From: Mucilaginibacter frigoritolerans
Lineage (GTDB): Bacteria; Bacteroidota; Bacteroidia; Sphingobacteriales; Sphingobacteriaceae
Reading direction: 5' to 3'
Length of the DNA stretch: 64,000 nt
Assembly: GCF_007830615.1 (NCBI RefSeq)
Contig: NZ_VLLI01000003.1
Location: forward strand, 62,001-126,000
Shown piece after piece: positions 16,851 to 25,846 of the stretch. The position numbers and the translations under genes were made by a program. The notes beneath the pieces were generated by a model. It was not told where the DNA came from and searched no databases. It worked only from the letters and a program-made list of their open reading frames with translations. Within the stretch, counting starts at the first letter, position 1, and every line of letters starts with the position of its first letter.

Positions 16851-17597
16851 ATGATTCTAAGAGCAGATAATTTATTAAAAAAATATAAGCAGCGTACCGT
16901 TGTAAATGATGTATCATTCAATGTAGCCCAGGGTGAAATAGTGGGTTTGCTGGGGCCAAACGGCGCAGGCAAAACAACATCATTTTATATGATTGTGGGT
17001 TTGATAAAACCTAACGAAGGGCAGATATTTTTGGATGATGAAAATATTACTACCGACCCTATGTATCGCCGGGCACAAAAGGGAATCGGTTACCTGGCAC
17101 AAGAGGCTTCAGTGTTCCGTAAACTATCTGTTGAGGATAATATAAAAGCGGTGCTGGAAATGGGTAAAATGAGCAAGGAGAAGCAAAAGGATAAACTGGA
17201 AGAATTGATTGATGAATTCAGTTTGCATAAAGTGCGCCGTAATCGCGGAGACCTGCTTTCGGGTGGTGAACGCCGCCGTACCGAAATTGCAAGGGCACTG
17301 GCCGCCGAGCCTAATTTTATTTTGCTGGATGAGCCATTTGCCGGTGTTGACCCTATTGCGGTAGAAGAGATACAAGCCATGGTTGCTAAGTTAAGAACGC
17401 GCAACATAGGCATTTTGATTACCGACCATAATGTACAGGAAACCTTATCTATTACAGACAGGGCCTACCTGCTTTTTGAAGGGAAAATATTAGAATCAGG
17501 TGTGCCCGAAGTGCTGGCGGCTAATGAATTGGTGAGAAAGGTTTATCTGGGTGCAAACTTTGTATTGAAGCGAAAAACTTTTGACCATATCAAATAG
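16851..17597 (+). CDS. lptB: LPS export ABC transporter ATPase LptB
   Basis: A 248-residue ATPase. Walker A is GPNGAGKTT (35-43), the Q-loop is at Q84, the signature LSGGE is at 136-140, Walker B is ILLDEP (157-162) and the switch His is H193. The LptB-specific [15 protein letters not shown] segment is present, and the overall sequence is far closer to LptB than to generic ABC ATPases. It powers lipopolysaccharide extraction by LptFG from the inner membrane. It is 9 bp upstream of the GH3-like gene, suggesting one transcript. Confidence 0.95.
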   Translation: MILRADNLLKKYKQRTVVNDVSFNVAQGEIVGLLGPNGAGKTTSFYMIVGLIKPNEGQIFLDDENITTDPMYRRAQKGIGYLAQEASVFRKLSVEDNIKAVLEMGKMSKEKQKDKLEELIDEFSLHKVRRNRGDLLSGGERRRTEIARALAAEPNFILLDEPFAGVDPIAVEEIQAMVAKLRTRNIGILITDHNVQETLSITDRAYLLFEGKILESGVPEVLAANELVRKVYLGANFVLKRKTFDHIK

Positions 17598-17606
17598 CAA
17601 AAGCTT

Positions 17607-19127
17607 ATGACCATTTTCAACTCTGTTTTTACCTGGTTCATGAAAAAGCGCATTCATCAGATTGAGCTTTTTATGAAATACCCGAACGAAGTGCAGGAGG
17701 AATGGTTTGAACAACTCATATCAGGTGCCGAGAAAACAGAATGGGGTAAAAAGTATGGCTACAAAAGCATTCTGAGTTTGAATGATTTTAAGGAACGTGT
17801 ACCCATTCAAAATTACGATTCATTAAAGCCCTATATTGAAAGGATGCTACGGGGCGAGCAGAATGTTTTATGGCCCTCAGAAATCCGCTGGTTTGCCAAA
17901 TCATCAGGCACCACCAGCGACAGGAGTAAATTTATCCCGGTAAGTGAAGAGGCGCTGGAAGAATGCCATTTTAAGGGCGGTAAAGATCTGCTTACCATCT
18001 ACTTTAATAATAATCCTAATGCCCGTATGTTTACGGGTAAAATATTAACACTGGGTGGCAGTCACCAGGTGAGCCAGCTTAGTCCGGATACTTCTTTTGG
18101 TGATCTGTCCGCCGTACTAATGAAAAACCTTCCGCTGTGGGCCGAATTTCACCGCACCCCACACATGGATATTGCCCTTTTGGAAGATTTTGAGGAAAAG
18201 ATTGAAAAAATGGCCTATGCCACCAAAGACGTTAATGTAACCAGCCTGAGCGGCGTACCTACCTGGAACATCTTACTATTTAAACGCATCCTGGAAATTA
18301 CCGGCAAAAAAAACCTGCTGGAAGTATGGCCCAATCTGGAGATGTATTTCCATGGTGCAGTAAACTTTACTCCTTATCGTGAGCAGTTTAAAAAGCTGAT
18401 TCCTAAGGATGATATGTATTACCTGGAAAACTACAATGCCTCCGAAGGTTTTTTTGGGATACAGGATACCCGCGAACCCGGCGAAATGTTATTGATGCTT
18501 GATTATGGCATTTTTTACGAATTTCTACCGGTGGAGAATGTACTGAAGGAAAATCCTGAAACATTGACCCTTGATGAAGTAGAACTGGATAAAAACTATG
18601 CCCTCATCATCAGCACTAATGCCGGCCTTTGGCGATATATGATTGGCGATACTGTTAAATTCACCTCGCTTTCACCGTTTAGGATACAGGTAACCGGCCG
18701 CACCAAACATTTTATTAATGCTTTTGGCGAAGAGCTGATTATTGATAATGCTGAGCGTGCACTGGACGAAGCCTGTCAGCAAACCGGTGCTATTATCCGC
18801 GATTATACCGCCGCCCCTGTTTATTTTAATAGCGATAGCAGCGGTGCACATGAATGGATTATAGAATTTGAAAAACGCCCGGCCGAATTTGAGCGTTTTA
18901 TTGATATAATGGACGAAACCCTGCGCCGTGTTAACTCCGATTACGATGCCAAACGCTTTAAAGACATGGCCCTGCGCCGTCCTATTGTTCAAAATGCGCC
19001 TAAAGGCACTTTCTTTAACTGGATGAAAGAGCGTGGTAAAATTGGCGGTCAGCATAAAGTACCCCGCCTGGCCAATAACCGCGAATATGTGGATGCTATT
19101 TTAAAGGTAATGGAGTTGGTTGGATAG
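17607..19127 (+). CDS. GH3-family (auxin-responsive promoter family) adenylating protein
   Basis: A 506-residue member of the GH3 family (PF03321), acyl-acid amido synthetases of the ANL fold in plants. The ATP/AMP motif SSGTTSDRSKFIPVS starts at residue 99; NYNASEGFFGIQD and LWRYMIGDTVKF correspond to motifs two and three. The bacterial substrate is unknown; a carboxylate amidation is inferred from the family. The 9-bp gap to lptB hints at a link with envelope lipid metabolism, or simple co-transcription. Confidence 0.88.
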   Translation: MTIFNSVFTWFMKKRIHQIELFMKYPNEVQEEWFEQLISGAEKTEWGKKYGYKSILSLNDFKERVPIQNYDSLKPYIERMLRGEQNVLWPSEIRWFAKSSGTTSDRSKFIPVSEEALEECHFKGGKDLLTIYFNNNPNARMFTGKILTLGGSHQVSQLSPDTSFGDLSAVLMKNLPLWAEFHRTPHMDIALLEDFEEKIEKMAYATKDVNVTSLSGVPTWNILLFKRILEITGKKNLLEVWPNLEMYFHGAVNFTPYREQFKKLIPKDDMYYLENYNASEGFFGIQDTREPGEMLLMLDYGIFYEFLPVENVLKENPETLTLDEVELDKNYALIISTNAGLWRYMIGDTVKFTSLSPFRIQVTGRTKHFINAFGEELIIDNAERALDEACQQTGAIIRDYTAAPVYFNSDSSGAHEWIIEFEKRPAEFERFIDIMDETLRRVNSDYDAKRFKDMALRRPIVQNAPKGTFFNWMKERGKIGGQHKVPRLANNREYVDAILKVMELVG

Positions 19128-19162
19128 ATATTGGATATCCTTCACTTTAAAAAGCAAAGAAA

Positions 19163-20014
19163 CTACTGACACCTTTCCCAAATCTTAACAGCCTCTACAG
19201 CTTCTTTAACATCATGCACCCTTAAAATATTGGCACCTTTTGCCAGGGCTATGGTATTTAGGGCAGTGGTACCATTCAGTGCCTCGGCGGCGGTAATGTC
19301 CAATGTTCCGTAAATCATTTTTTTGCGGGATATACCTATAAGTATTGGTAGTTGCAATAAGTTAAAATCCTGCAGGCGGTTCATTAAAGCATAGCTGTGC
19401 TCCCGCTTTTTGGCAAAGCCAAATCCGGGATCAATAATTACATCATGCACACCCAACTGCTTCAGTTCATAATATTTATTGGCAAAGTAGTCGTAAACCT
19501 CAGCAAATACATCTTCGTATTCCGTTTGCTGCTGCATGTTTTGGGGCGTACCGCGCATGTGCATTAAAATATAAGGCACCTGCAAACGGGCAACAGTAGC
19601 AAACATATCAGCATCCAACTGGCCGCCCGAAATATCATTAATAATATGCGCACCCGCTTCCACAACAACTTCGGCAACCTTCGCTCTAAAAGTATCTATG
19701 GATAAAATGGCTTCCGGAAATTGCTTCACAATAGACTCCACAACAGGCAGCAAACGATCAGTTTCTTCCTGCACAGAAATATCTTCAGCACCCGGGCGCG
19801 ACGAGTAAGCACCAAGATCTAAAAAATCAGCGCCCTCGTTCAGCATCTTCTCTGCTTGTCGCAACGCTTCTTCAGTGCTTGGTTTTCTGCTGCCTGCGAA
19901 AAAGGAATCGGGGGTGAGATTAATAATCCCCATCACTTTAGGGCTACTTAAATCGAGCAGCTTGCCGCCTGCATTTAAAGTTGCCTTTTTACGAAAAAAT
20001 GTATCTTTAGTCAC
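19163..20014 (-). CDS. folP: Dihydropteroate synthase
   Basis: A 283-residue TIM-barrel enzyme that joins p-aminobenzoate to dihydropterin pyrophosphate in folate synthesis. It shows MGIINLTPDSFF (28-39), the loop DLGAYSSRPGAEDIS (usually GG/GAxSTRPGA), NDISGG, the pterin-site DPGFGFAK, and GISRKKMIYG. The start is GTG at 20014. It is transcribed convergently with the GH3 gene and divergently from the BT_3928-like gene, with an inverted repeat in the divergent spacer. Confidence 0.95.
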   Translation of the reverse strand: MTKDTFFRKKATLNAGGKLLDLSSPKVMGIINLTPDSFFAGSRKPSTEEALRQAEKMLNEGADFLDLGAYSSRPGAEDISVQEETDRLLPVVESIVKQFPEAILSIDTFRAKVAEVVVEAGAHIINDISGGQLDADMFATVARLQVPYILMHMRGTPQNMQQQTEYEDVFAEVYDYFANKYYELKQLGVHDVIIDPGFGFAKKREHSYALMNRLQDFNLLQLPILIGISRKKMIYGTLDITAAEALNGTTALNTIALAKGANILRVHDVKEAVEAVKIWERCQ

Positions 20015-20038
20015 GAGTTGTTACTATGTTTAGAGCTG

Positions 20039-20106
20039 AAAATGTTGAAACGTTATTTAATAATTTAACCTTGCAATATTCCAACTTTTCAACGTTACAA
20101 CATTTT
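20039..20106. repeat. Inverted repeat in the folP / BT_3928-like divergent spacer
   Basis: AAAATGTTGAAACGTT (20039-20054) and AACGTTACAACATTTT (20091-20106) are reverse complements with one mismatch in 16, separated by 36 bp. It lies between two divergent start codons, so it could act as a shared operator, a hairpin in the plus transcript, or a repeat-family copy. Confidence 0.6.
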
Positions 20107-20114
20107 AATATAAA

Positions 20115-21287
20115 ATGAAAGACAAAATTAACAATACACCCGCTGCCTGGTGGGTTTGGGCTGCAAGAATTTTTGTAGGACTACTTTTTATTTTTTCGGG
20201 ATTAATTAAAATTAACGATCCGCTGGGCTTTTCCTATAAGCTGGAAGAATATTTTGAAGTATTCCATATCACATTTTTAGATGGGCTATCGATTATTATA
20301 GCCGTTGTATTATGCTCACTGGAAATCATTTTAGGCTTTGCCTTACTGATTGGTGTACGCCCGGTTAAAGTAGCCTGGGGGTTATTATTACTAATTATCT
20401 TTTTTGCGTTTCTAACCTTTTACTCTGCCTTTTTTAAGGTGGTACAAACCTGTGGTTGCTTTGGCGATGCCATACCGCTTACCCCATGGCAATCATTCAG
20501 CAAGGATTTATTTTTGCTATTGCTCATCATTGTTTTGTTTATCAACCGGAAGAAAATTCAGCCGGTATTTATTGCCAAAACGGGCGATCAGTTATTAATT
20601 GCAGCAACCGTTGTGTCATTAGCAATCGGCTTATACACTTACAACTTTTTACCTTTTATTGATTTTTTACCTTATAAAATTGGCGCTAACCTTCCGGATG
20701 AAATGAAAACGCCTCCGGGTGCCCAGCCTGATCAGTTTGAGCTAACCTACAACCTAAAAAACAAAAAAACACACGAAACCAAAGTTATGACCGATGCCGA
20801 TTACATAAAAACAGGTATCTGGAAAGATAATGACTGGGTGGCAATTGGTCAGTCAGAAAGCAAGTTGATAAAAAAGGGTTTTACACCTAAAATTGTTGAC
20901 CTTTCTATTCAGGATGCACAAAAGAATGACTATACCAAGGAGTTGCTATCTAATCCTTTTTATAACCTGATGATTGTGGCTTATGATCTGGACAAAACAG
21001 ATACTGCTGCTATAGACAGGTTAAATGCCCTGGCCATCAATTTAACCGAAGGGTATAATATCCGCACAGTATTACTAACCTCTAACGCGGGCCCATACGC
21101 AGAGGCATTCAGTAAAAAGCACCATTTAGCTTTGGAGATTTTTTATGCTGATGAAGTACCACTAAAATCAATGGTACGCGCTAATCCGGGAATACTGTTA
21201 TTAAAGAACGGGACGGTGATTAATAAATGGCATTATCATTCTATACCTAAATACGATGAACTGGTGAAACAATACTTTGGTAAATAA
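20115..21287 (+). CDS. BT_3928-like DoxX/MauE-domain membrane protein
   Basis: A 390-residue protein. The N-terminal half has four membrane helices with the DoxX/MauE pattern (about 12-31, 52-79, 84-107 and 127-145), including the QTCGCFGDAIPLT segment just before the fourth. A fifth helix lies at about 159-178, followed by a soluble domain of about 200 residues with a thioredoxin-like look but no CXXC. The arrangement matches the Bacteroidetes BT_3928 family. A role in thiol or quinone redox at the membrane is inferred from the MauE-like domain. The OppB-type permease gene starts 3 bp after its stop. Confidence 0.85.
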   Translation: MKDKINNTPAAWWVWAARIFVGLLFIFSGLIKINDPLGFSYKLEEYFEVFHITFLDGLSIIIAVVLCSLEIILGFALLIGVRPVKVAWGLLLLIIFFAFLTFYSAFFKVVQTCGCFGDAIPLTPWQSFSKDLFLLLLIIVLFINRKKIQPVFIAKTGDQLLIAATVVSLAIGLYTYNFLPFIDFLPYKIGANLPDEMKTPPGAQPDQFELTYNLKNKKTHETKVMTDADYIKTGIWKDNDWVAIGQSESKLIKKGFTPKIVDLSIQDAQKNDYTKELLSNPFYNLMIVAYDLDKTDTAAIDRLNALAINLTEGYNIRTVLLTSNAGPYAEAFSKKHHLALEIFYADEVPLKSMVRANPGILLLKNGTVINKWHYHSIPKYDELVKQYFGK

Positions 21288-21290
21288 ACT

Positions 21291-22349
21291 ATGATTAGCT
21301 ACCTCATCCGCAAGTTATTTTACGGGCTGGCAGTAATGCTGGGTATTGTGGTAGTGGTGTTTTTTTTATTTAACATTCTCCCTGTCGACCCGGCCCGGAT
21401 GACACAGGGACAACGTGCAGACGTACAGTCATTACAAGCTGTACGCAAAGAATTTGGGTTAGATAAACCAGTACCCGTTCAGTTTGCTTATTACATCAAT
21501 GATCTTTCGCCGGTTGGTATTCATTTAAACAATAAGGAAGAGCAGCAACGCTATCACTACGTTAGGTTATTTGCTGTATCAAAAACTAAAGTACTGGCCT
21601 TAAAATGGCCCTATTTAAGGCGATCATACCAAACCCATAAAGAAGTAGCAGCATTACTGCTGGAGGTAATCCCCAACACCCTGGTACTGGCAACTACAGC
21701 CATGTTTTTTGCTATTATTATAGGTGTTTTTTTAGGGGTGATAAGCGCCGTGAATCAAAATACCTGGATTGATAAGCTGGCTATCGGATTTTCAACCCTT
21801 GGCGTATCGGCGCCGTCTTTTTTTGCCGGAATCATCATTGCCTGGGTCTTTGGTTTCGAGCTTAGTAAATATACGGGGCTGGATATGTCTGGTAGTTTAT
21901 ATACTTATGATCCCTTTAAAGGTGAAGTAATTGCATGGCGCAACCTTATCCTACCTATGGTTACTCTCGCTTTGAGGCCGCTGGCCATTATTGTACAGCT
22001 TACCCGCAATGCCATGCTGGATGTTTTAGGGCAGGACTATATCCGCACGGCAAAAGCCAAAGGATTAAGCAGAAATGCCATTATTTACCGCCATGCTTTA
22101 AAAAATGCGCTGAACCCGGTTATTACGGCCATTGCCAACTGGTTTGCTTCATTGCTGGCCGGTTCGTTTTTTGTGGAGTACGTATTTGGATATAATGGAC
22201 TGGGTAAAACAACTGTAGACGCACTGGAAATGTCGGATTTCCCAGTAGTAATGGGGTCTATCCTGTTTATTGCTTTTATATTTGTCGTGATCAATATCCT
22301 GGTAGATATTATTTATGTTTGGATTGATCCGAGGGTGAAGCTTAATTAG
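21291..22349 (+). CDS. ABC transporter permease, OppB/DppB type
   Basis: A 352-residue inner-membrane permease. The N-terminal OppB signature covers residues 1-45 (SYLIRKLFYGLAVMLGIVVV, then NILPVDPARM). A charged extracytoplasmic insert is near 55-105, then come five more helices, with the EAA-type coupling loop TAKAKGLSRNAIIYRHALKN near 245-265. It imports peptides, nickel or similar, or may do another job, in partnership with an OppC-type subunit. The only such partner in the window is far away at 41484-42605, and no ATPase or binding protein is adjacent. Confidence 0.9.
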   Translation: MISYLIRKLFYGLAVMLGIVVVVFFLFNILPVDPARMTQGQRADVQSLQAVRKEFGLDKPVPVQFAYYINDLSPVGIHLNNKEEQQRYHYVRLFAVSKTKVLALKWPYLRRSYQTHKEVAALLLEVIPNTLVLATTAMFFAIIIGVFLGVISAVNQNTWIDKLAIGFSTLGVSAPSFFAGIIIAWVFGFELSKYTGLDMSGSLYTYDPFKGEVIAWRNLILPMVTLALRPLAIIVQLTRNAMLDVLGQDYIRTAKAKGLSRNAIIYRHALKNALNPVITAIANWFASLLAGSFFVEYVFGYNGLGKTTVDALEMSDFPVVMGSILFIAFIFVVINILVDIIYVWIDPRVKLN

Positions 22350-22408
22350 TTCATAGTTGATGGTTCATAGATCATAGTAGCCTGGAGACTATATTAGAGG
22401 TTTTAAGA

Positions 22409-22975
22409 ATGAGTAATTCAGAAAATAAATTAGTTGCAGATATTAATACGGGTACCACTCCTGGCGGATTAGGAATTATATTCCTGATCGGTTTTATGGG
22501 ATGTGGTAAAACTACATTAGGGCGCAAGCTGGCTAACCGTTTAGGTTATCCCTTTATGGATCTGGATCATGTGCTGGAAGCTCAGGCCGGGATGACCATA
22601 GCTCAATATTTTGCCGAATTTGGTGAAGATGCCTTCCGCAAACTTGAATCAGAAGTATTAAAACAAACTGATTATCATCAGCACATGGTGGTATCAACAG
22701 GCGGGGGGCTGCCCTGCTTTTTTGATAATATGGAGTGGATGAACGCGCACGGCAAATCGGTTTATATCAAACTATCGCCCAAAACCCTGGCTATGCGCCT
22801 GGAAAATGAAAAAGAAGAACGCCCCCTGCTGCGCGAAAAACATGGTGAAGAACTGGTAGCTTTTATTGCTGGTAAATTAATTGAAAGAGAACCATTTTAT
22901 ACCAAAGCAACGGTAGTTACTGATGGATTGAGCTTAACTGCCGAAAAAGTAGAGGCATTGTTGAAGAATAAATAG
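22409..22975 (+). CDS. aroK: Shikimate kinase
   Basis: A 188-residue P-loop kinase of the aromatic amino acid pathway. Walker A is GFMGCGKTT (28-36), the shikimate-binding acidic pair is in MDLDH (50-54), the Arg is in FRKLE, STGGG lies at 96-100, and the lid Arg is in EERPLLR. About 20 N-terminal residues precede the usual start of the fold; ATG 22409 is the only good start. It is 59 bp after the permease gene. Confidence 0.93.
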   Translation: MSNSENKLVADINTGTTPGGLGIIFLIGFMGCGKTTLGRKLANRLGYPFMDLDHVLEAQAGMTIAQYFAEFGEDAFRKLESEVLKQTDYHQHMVVSTGGGLPCFFDNMEWMNAHGKSVYIKLSPKTLAMRLENEKEERPLLREKHGEELVAFIAGKLIEREPFYTKATVVTDGLSLTAEKVEALLKNK

Positions 22976-23327
22976 AAAACCCAGGTATATCTAACAAGAT
23001 AAAGCCTCTGTACCCTACCCTAAATTTACTATTGAGCGTACTTTTTTCTTACAGTCCTATCCTGCCCTTACCTTGGGAAGGAAGGACACCTCTAATTGCT
23101 TATTATTCCATTATTAAGAAGCACTAAACAATTATTTTTTCATCACAAAAGCATCTTTTCTATTAAAATTAGATTAAAAAAATTATTAAATTTAGATGTA
23201 AATTGAATTTATGTTGAAAAATTATTAAAAATATTACCAAAAAATTCTTTTTTATACAAAAACACTTCATAAATTACGGTTTTAAAAAAGTAACTGGTTA
23301 TCATATATCAATTATCCTAATTTTCTT
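22976..23327. other. 352-bp AT-rich spacer, possibly with a decayed repeat
   Basis: No gene is seen. Around 23010-23095 there are several short pyrimidine-rich blocks and a CCTTGGGAAGG palindrome (23073-23083) that look like a worn intergenic repeat copy. From about 23100 the sequence is very AT-rich and probably holds the promoter of the ATP-grasp cluster, but no clear TAnnTTTG element is found close to the start codon. Confidence 0.35.
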
Positions 23328-24776
23328 ATGCTCGAATCAGCTTATTTTGATAAATACAGTCCCATAAAAGGTGTTTGGGATGAAATGTATGGCCCCGAAG
23401 CTCAAGTTCGCGACCATTATCGCAAGGTTATTGAATATATTTCAGGCGAATCGGCCGATGACCTTAATAAAAAGGAAGAACTGGCCAAGCGCTTATTCAT
23501 GAGCCAGGGAATTACCTTTACCGTGTATAACAGCGGCGAAGGCATTGAAAAAATATTCCCTTTTGACATCATCCCCCGTATTATTACGGCCAGCGAGTGG
23601 GCCTTTGTAGAGAAGGGGATCAAACAGCGTTTAACTGCGCTCAACCTATTTTTAAAAGATGTTTATCACAATCAATTCATCATTAATGATGGTATTGTAC
23701 CGATAGATATTATTTACTCCTGCCCGCACTTTTTGCGGGAAATGCACCAGTTGCAAGTGCCTTATGATATTTATGTACATATTTCGGGCATCGATTTAAT
23801 CCGTGATCATGACGGTACTTTTTATGTGCTTGAAGATAACTTGCGCACTCCATCGGGTGTGAGCTACATGCTGGAGAACCGGGAGATCACCAAACGGCTA
23901 TTCCCTGATTTATTACCTCAATGCGGCGTAAGGAGTGTTACCGAGTATCCAACTATACTATATAAAAACCTGCTGGCACTATCGCCAAGACAAATCCATA
24001 ATCCTACAATAGTACTGCTTAGTCCGGGCATTTATAACTCAGCCTATTTTGAGCATACCACTTTGGCCCGATTAATGGGTGTTGAATTGGTTGAAGGCAG
24101 GGACCTGGTGGTAAACAATCACAAAGTGTACATGAAAACCACCACCGGCTTACAGCAGGTAGACGTAATTTACAGGCGTGTTGATGATGAGTTTCTTGAT
24201 CCGCTGGTGTTTAACCCGGCAAGTATGTTGGGTGTTGCCGGTATTATGGGCGCCTACCGCAAGGGTAACGTAGCTATAGTAAATGCCACCGGAACAGGTG
24301 TGGCCGATGATAAGGCGGTGTATACTTACGTACCCGACATGATCCGCTATTACCTTAACGAGGAACCGATACTAAAGAATGTACCCACACACCAATTGGG
24401 CCATACAGATGAACGTGAATATGTGTTTAAGAACATCAACAATATGGTTATAAAAAAGACCAATGGCAGCGGTGGTTATGGTATGTTAATGGGCCATGCC
24501 GCTACCGAGCAGGAAATTGACGAGTATAAGATTGAAGTAATGAAAGATCCGCGTAATTTTATTGCACAGCCCACCATCAGTCTCTCGGCGGCGCCATGTT
24601 ACATGCAGGGCGAACTAAAACCACGCCGTATCGATTTAAGGCCTTATGCTCTATACGGCCCTGATGGAATTGAAATTGTACCCGGCGGATTAACCCGTGT
24701 GGCACTAAAAGAAGGCTCACTGGTTGTAAACAGTTCACAGGGCGGCGGCAGCAAGGATACGTGGGTATTGGCATAG
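23328..24776 (+). CDS. Circularly permuted ATP-grasp type 2 protein
   Basis: A 482-residue member of the circularly permuted ATP-grasp family (CP_ATPgrasp_2, PF14403). Typical features are the opening YFDKYSPIKGVWDEMYGP, the central VLEDNLRTPSGVSYMLENR (near 167-185), YRRVDDEFLDPL, and the glycine-rich nucleotide loop KKTNGSGGYGMLMG. Family members are predicted amide or peptide ligases; no substrate has been shown as far as I know. It is the first gene of a three-gene operon with alpha-E and transglutaminase genes, the standard context. The C-terminal NSSQGGGSKDTWVL is characteristic. Confidence 0.92.
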   Translation: MLESAYFDKYSPIKGVWDEMYGPEAQVRDHYRKVIEYISGESADDLNKKEELAKRLFMSQGITFTVYNSGEGIEKIFPFDIIPRIITASEWAFVEKGIKQRLTALNLFLKDVYHNQFIINDGIVPIDIIYSCPHFLREMHQLQVPYDIYVHISGIDLIRDHDGTFYVLEDNLRTPSGVSYMLENREITKRLFPDLLPQCGVRSVTEYPTILYKNLLALSPRQIHNPTIVLLSPGIYNSAYFEHTTLARLMGVELVEGRDLVVNNHKVYMKTTTGLQQVDVIYRRVDDEFLDPLVFNPASMLGVAGIMGAYRKGNVAIVNATGTGVADDKAVYTYVPDMIRYYLNEEPILKNVPTHQLGHTDEREYVFKNINNMVIKKTNGSGGYGMLMGHAATEQEIDEYKIEVMKDPRNFIAQPTISLSAAPCYMQGELKPRRIDLRPYALYGPDGIEIVPGGLTRVALKEGSLVVNSSQGGGSKDTWVLA

Positions 24777-24868
24777 AGGCAGTTGGCAGTTTATAGTAGG
24801 TAGCAAATAAAATTGAACAAGTAAAAATAAATCCGAAATCGAAAATCCGACTTCCGAAATTATAAGAT
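24777..24868. repeat. Intergenic repeat words between ATP-grasp and alpha-E genes
   Basis: AAATCCGAAATCG at 24829-24841 is an exact reverse-complement match of 459-471, followed by AAAATCCGACTTCCGAAATT. The upstream part has GGCAGTTGGCAGTTTATAG. The spacer separates two genes that are otherwise expected to be one operon. Confidence 0.5.
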
Positions 24869-25804
24869 ATGTTAAGCAGGGTAGCAGCAAGTTTTTATTG
24901 GTTAAGCAGGTATATTGAGCGTAGCGACGGTATGTTGCGGATGTTGAAGATAAACTATGCATCATCGCAGGATGCGGTTCAGGAGTTTACATGGGCACCG
25001 GTGATCAGGATATTTGCAGGTCCTGATGATGAAGAAACAGAAAAGCTGGAGAATAATAGTCGCGAGGTATTAAAATTTATGGTTACAGGGAAAAATAATC
25101 CCAATTCCATTTTAAACATCATTACCCTGGCACGTGAAAATGCGCGTGGCGTACAAGAACACATACCAAAGGATTTGTGGCAATGTTTAAATGAATATTA
25201 TCATACCGTAAAAGAACCCCGGCTTGAAAAAGCATTGCAACGAGAAGACCCTATCAGCGTACTTGATGTTTTGATTAAACAAGTAATGCTGTATTACGGC
25301 ACCATTGAAATTACCATGGAGCGTGGCGAGGGACGCAGTTTTATGAATATCGGCAAATACCTTGAACGGGCCATACAATCAGTTGATATACTGGATACCA
25401 AATTTGGTTCAGTGAATGACAACCCGGATCTGTTGACTGATACCAGCTACTGGAAACACCTGCTGTTATCATTAGGCGGATACGAACTCTATTTAAAAAC
25501 CTATCGGGAGGGTTTTGAAGCGGCCAACATTTTAGAGCAGGTAGTTTTGAATAATGACTTTCCCCGATCAGTAATTTATTCAGTAAATAACATACAACGA
25601 TATTTTGACAGGCTGAAGAGCGATAGCAACATTGATACATTCAGGGAGATGTCGTTTCAAATAGGCAGGTTGCAGAGTCGTATTAAGTACAGTTCTGTTA
25701 AAACGATTGAACAGGACGGTTTGCATTCATTTTTAACCCAAATAAGAAAGGAACTATACGGTATAGGAAATGCGCTTAATGAATACTACTTTGCAAACTC
25801 CTGA
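24869..25804 (+). CDS. Alpha-E domain protein
   Basis: A 311-residue, all-helical protein of the alpha-E family (PF04168), recognised by the N-terminal MLSRVAASFYWLSRYIERSD and the later SFMNIGKYLERAIQSVDILD. It is always found with circularly permuted ATP-grasp proteins and is thought to be their structural or substrate-handling partner; a catalytic role is unproven. It starts 92 bp after the ATP-grasp gene and ends 42 bp before the transglutaminase ATG. Confidence 0.92.
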   Translation: MLSRVAASFYWLSRYIERSDGMLRMLKINYASSQDAVQEFTWAPVIRIFAGPDDEETEKLENNSREVLKFMVTGKNNPNSILNIITLARENARGVQEHIPKDLWQCLNEYYHTVKEPRLEKALQREDPISVLDVLIKQVMLYYGTIEITMERGEGRSFMNIGKYLERAIQSVDILDTKFGSVNDNPDLLTDTSYWKHLLLSLGGYELYLKTYREGFEAANILEQVVLNNDFPRSVIYSVNNIQRYFDRLKSDSNIDTFREMSFQIGRLQSRIKYSSVKTIEQDGLHSFLTQIRKELYGIGNALNEYYFANS

Positions 25805-25846
25805 TTTTGATTTGACAATTATCCAATTAACTAATTGAAAAAAAAG

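Noticed and set aside
22976..23327. A hidden gene or RNA in the long spacer before the ATP-grasp gene
   Set aside because: No ORF of useful length with a start, no tRNA-like T-arm and no stable hairpin was found; only AT-rich sequence and worn repeat fragments.
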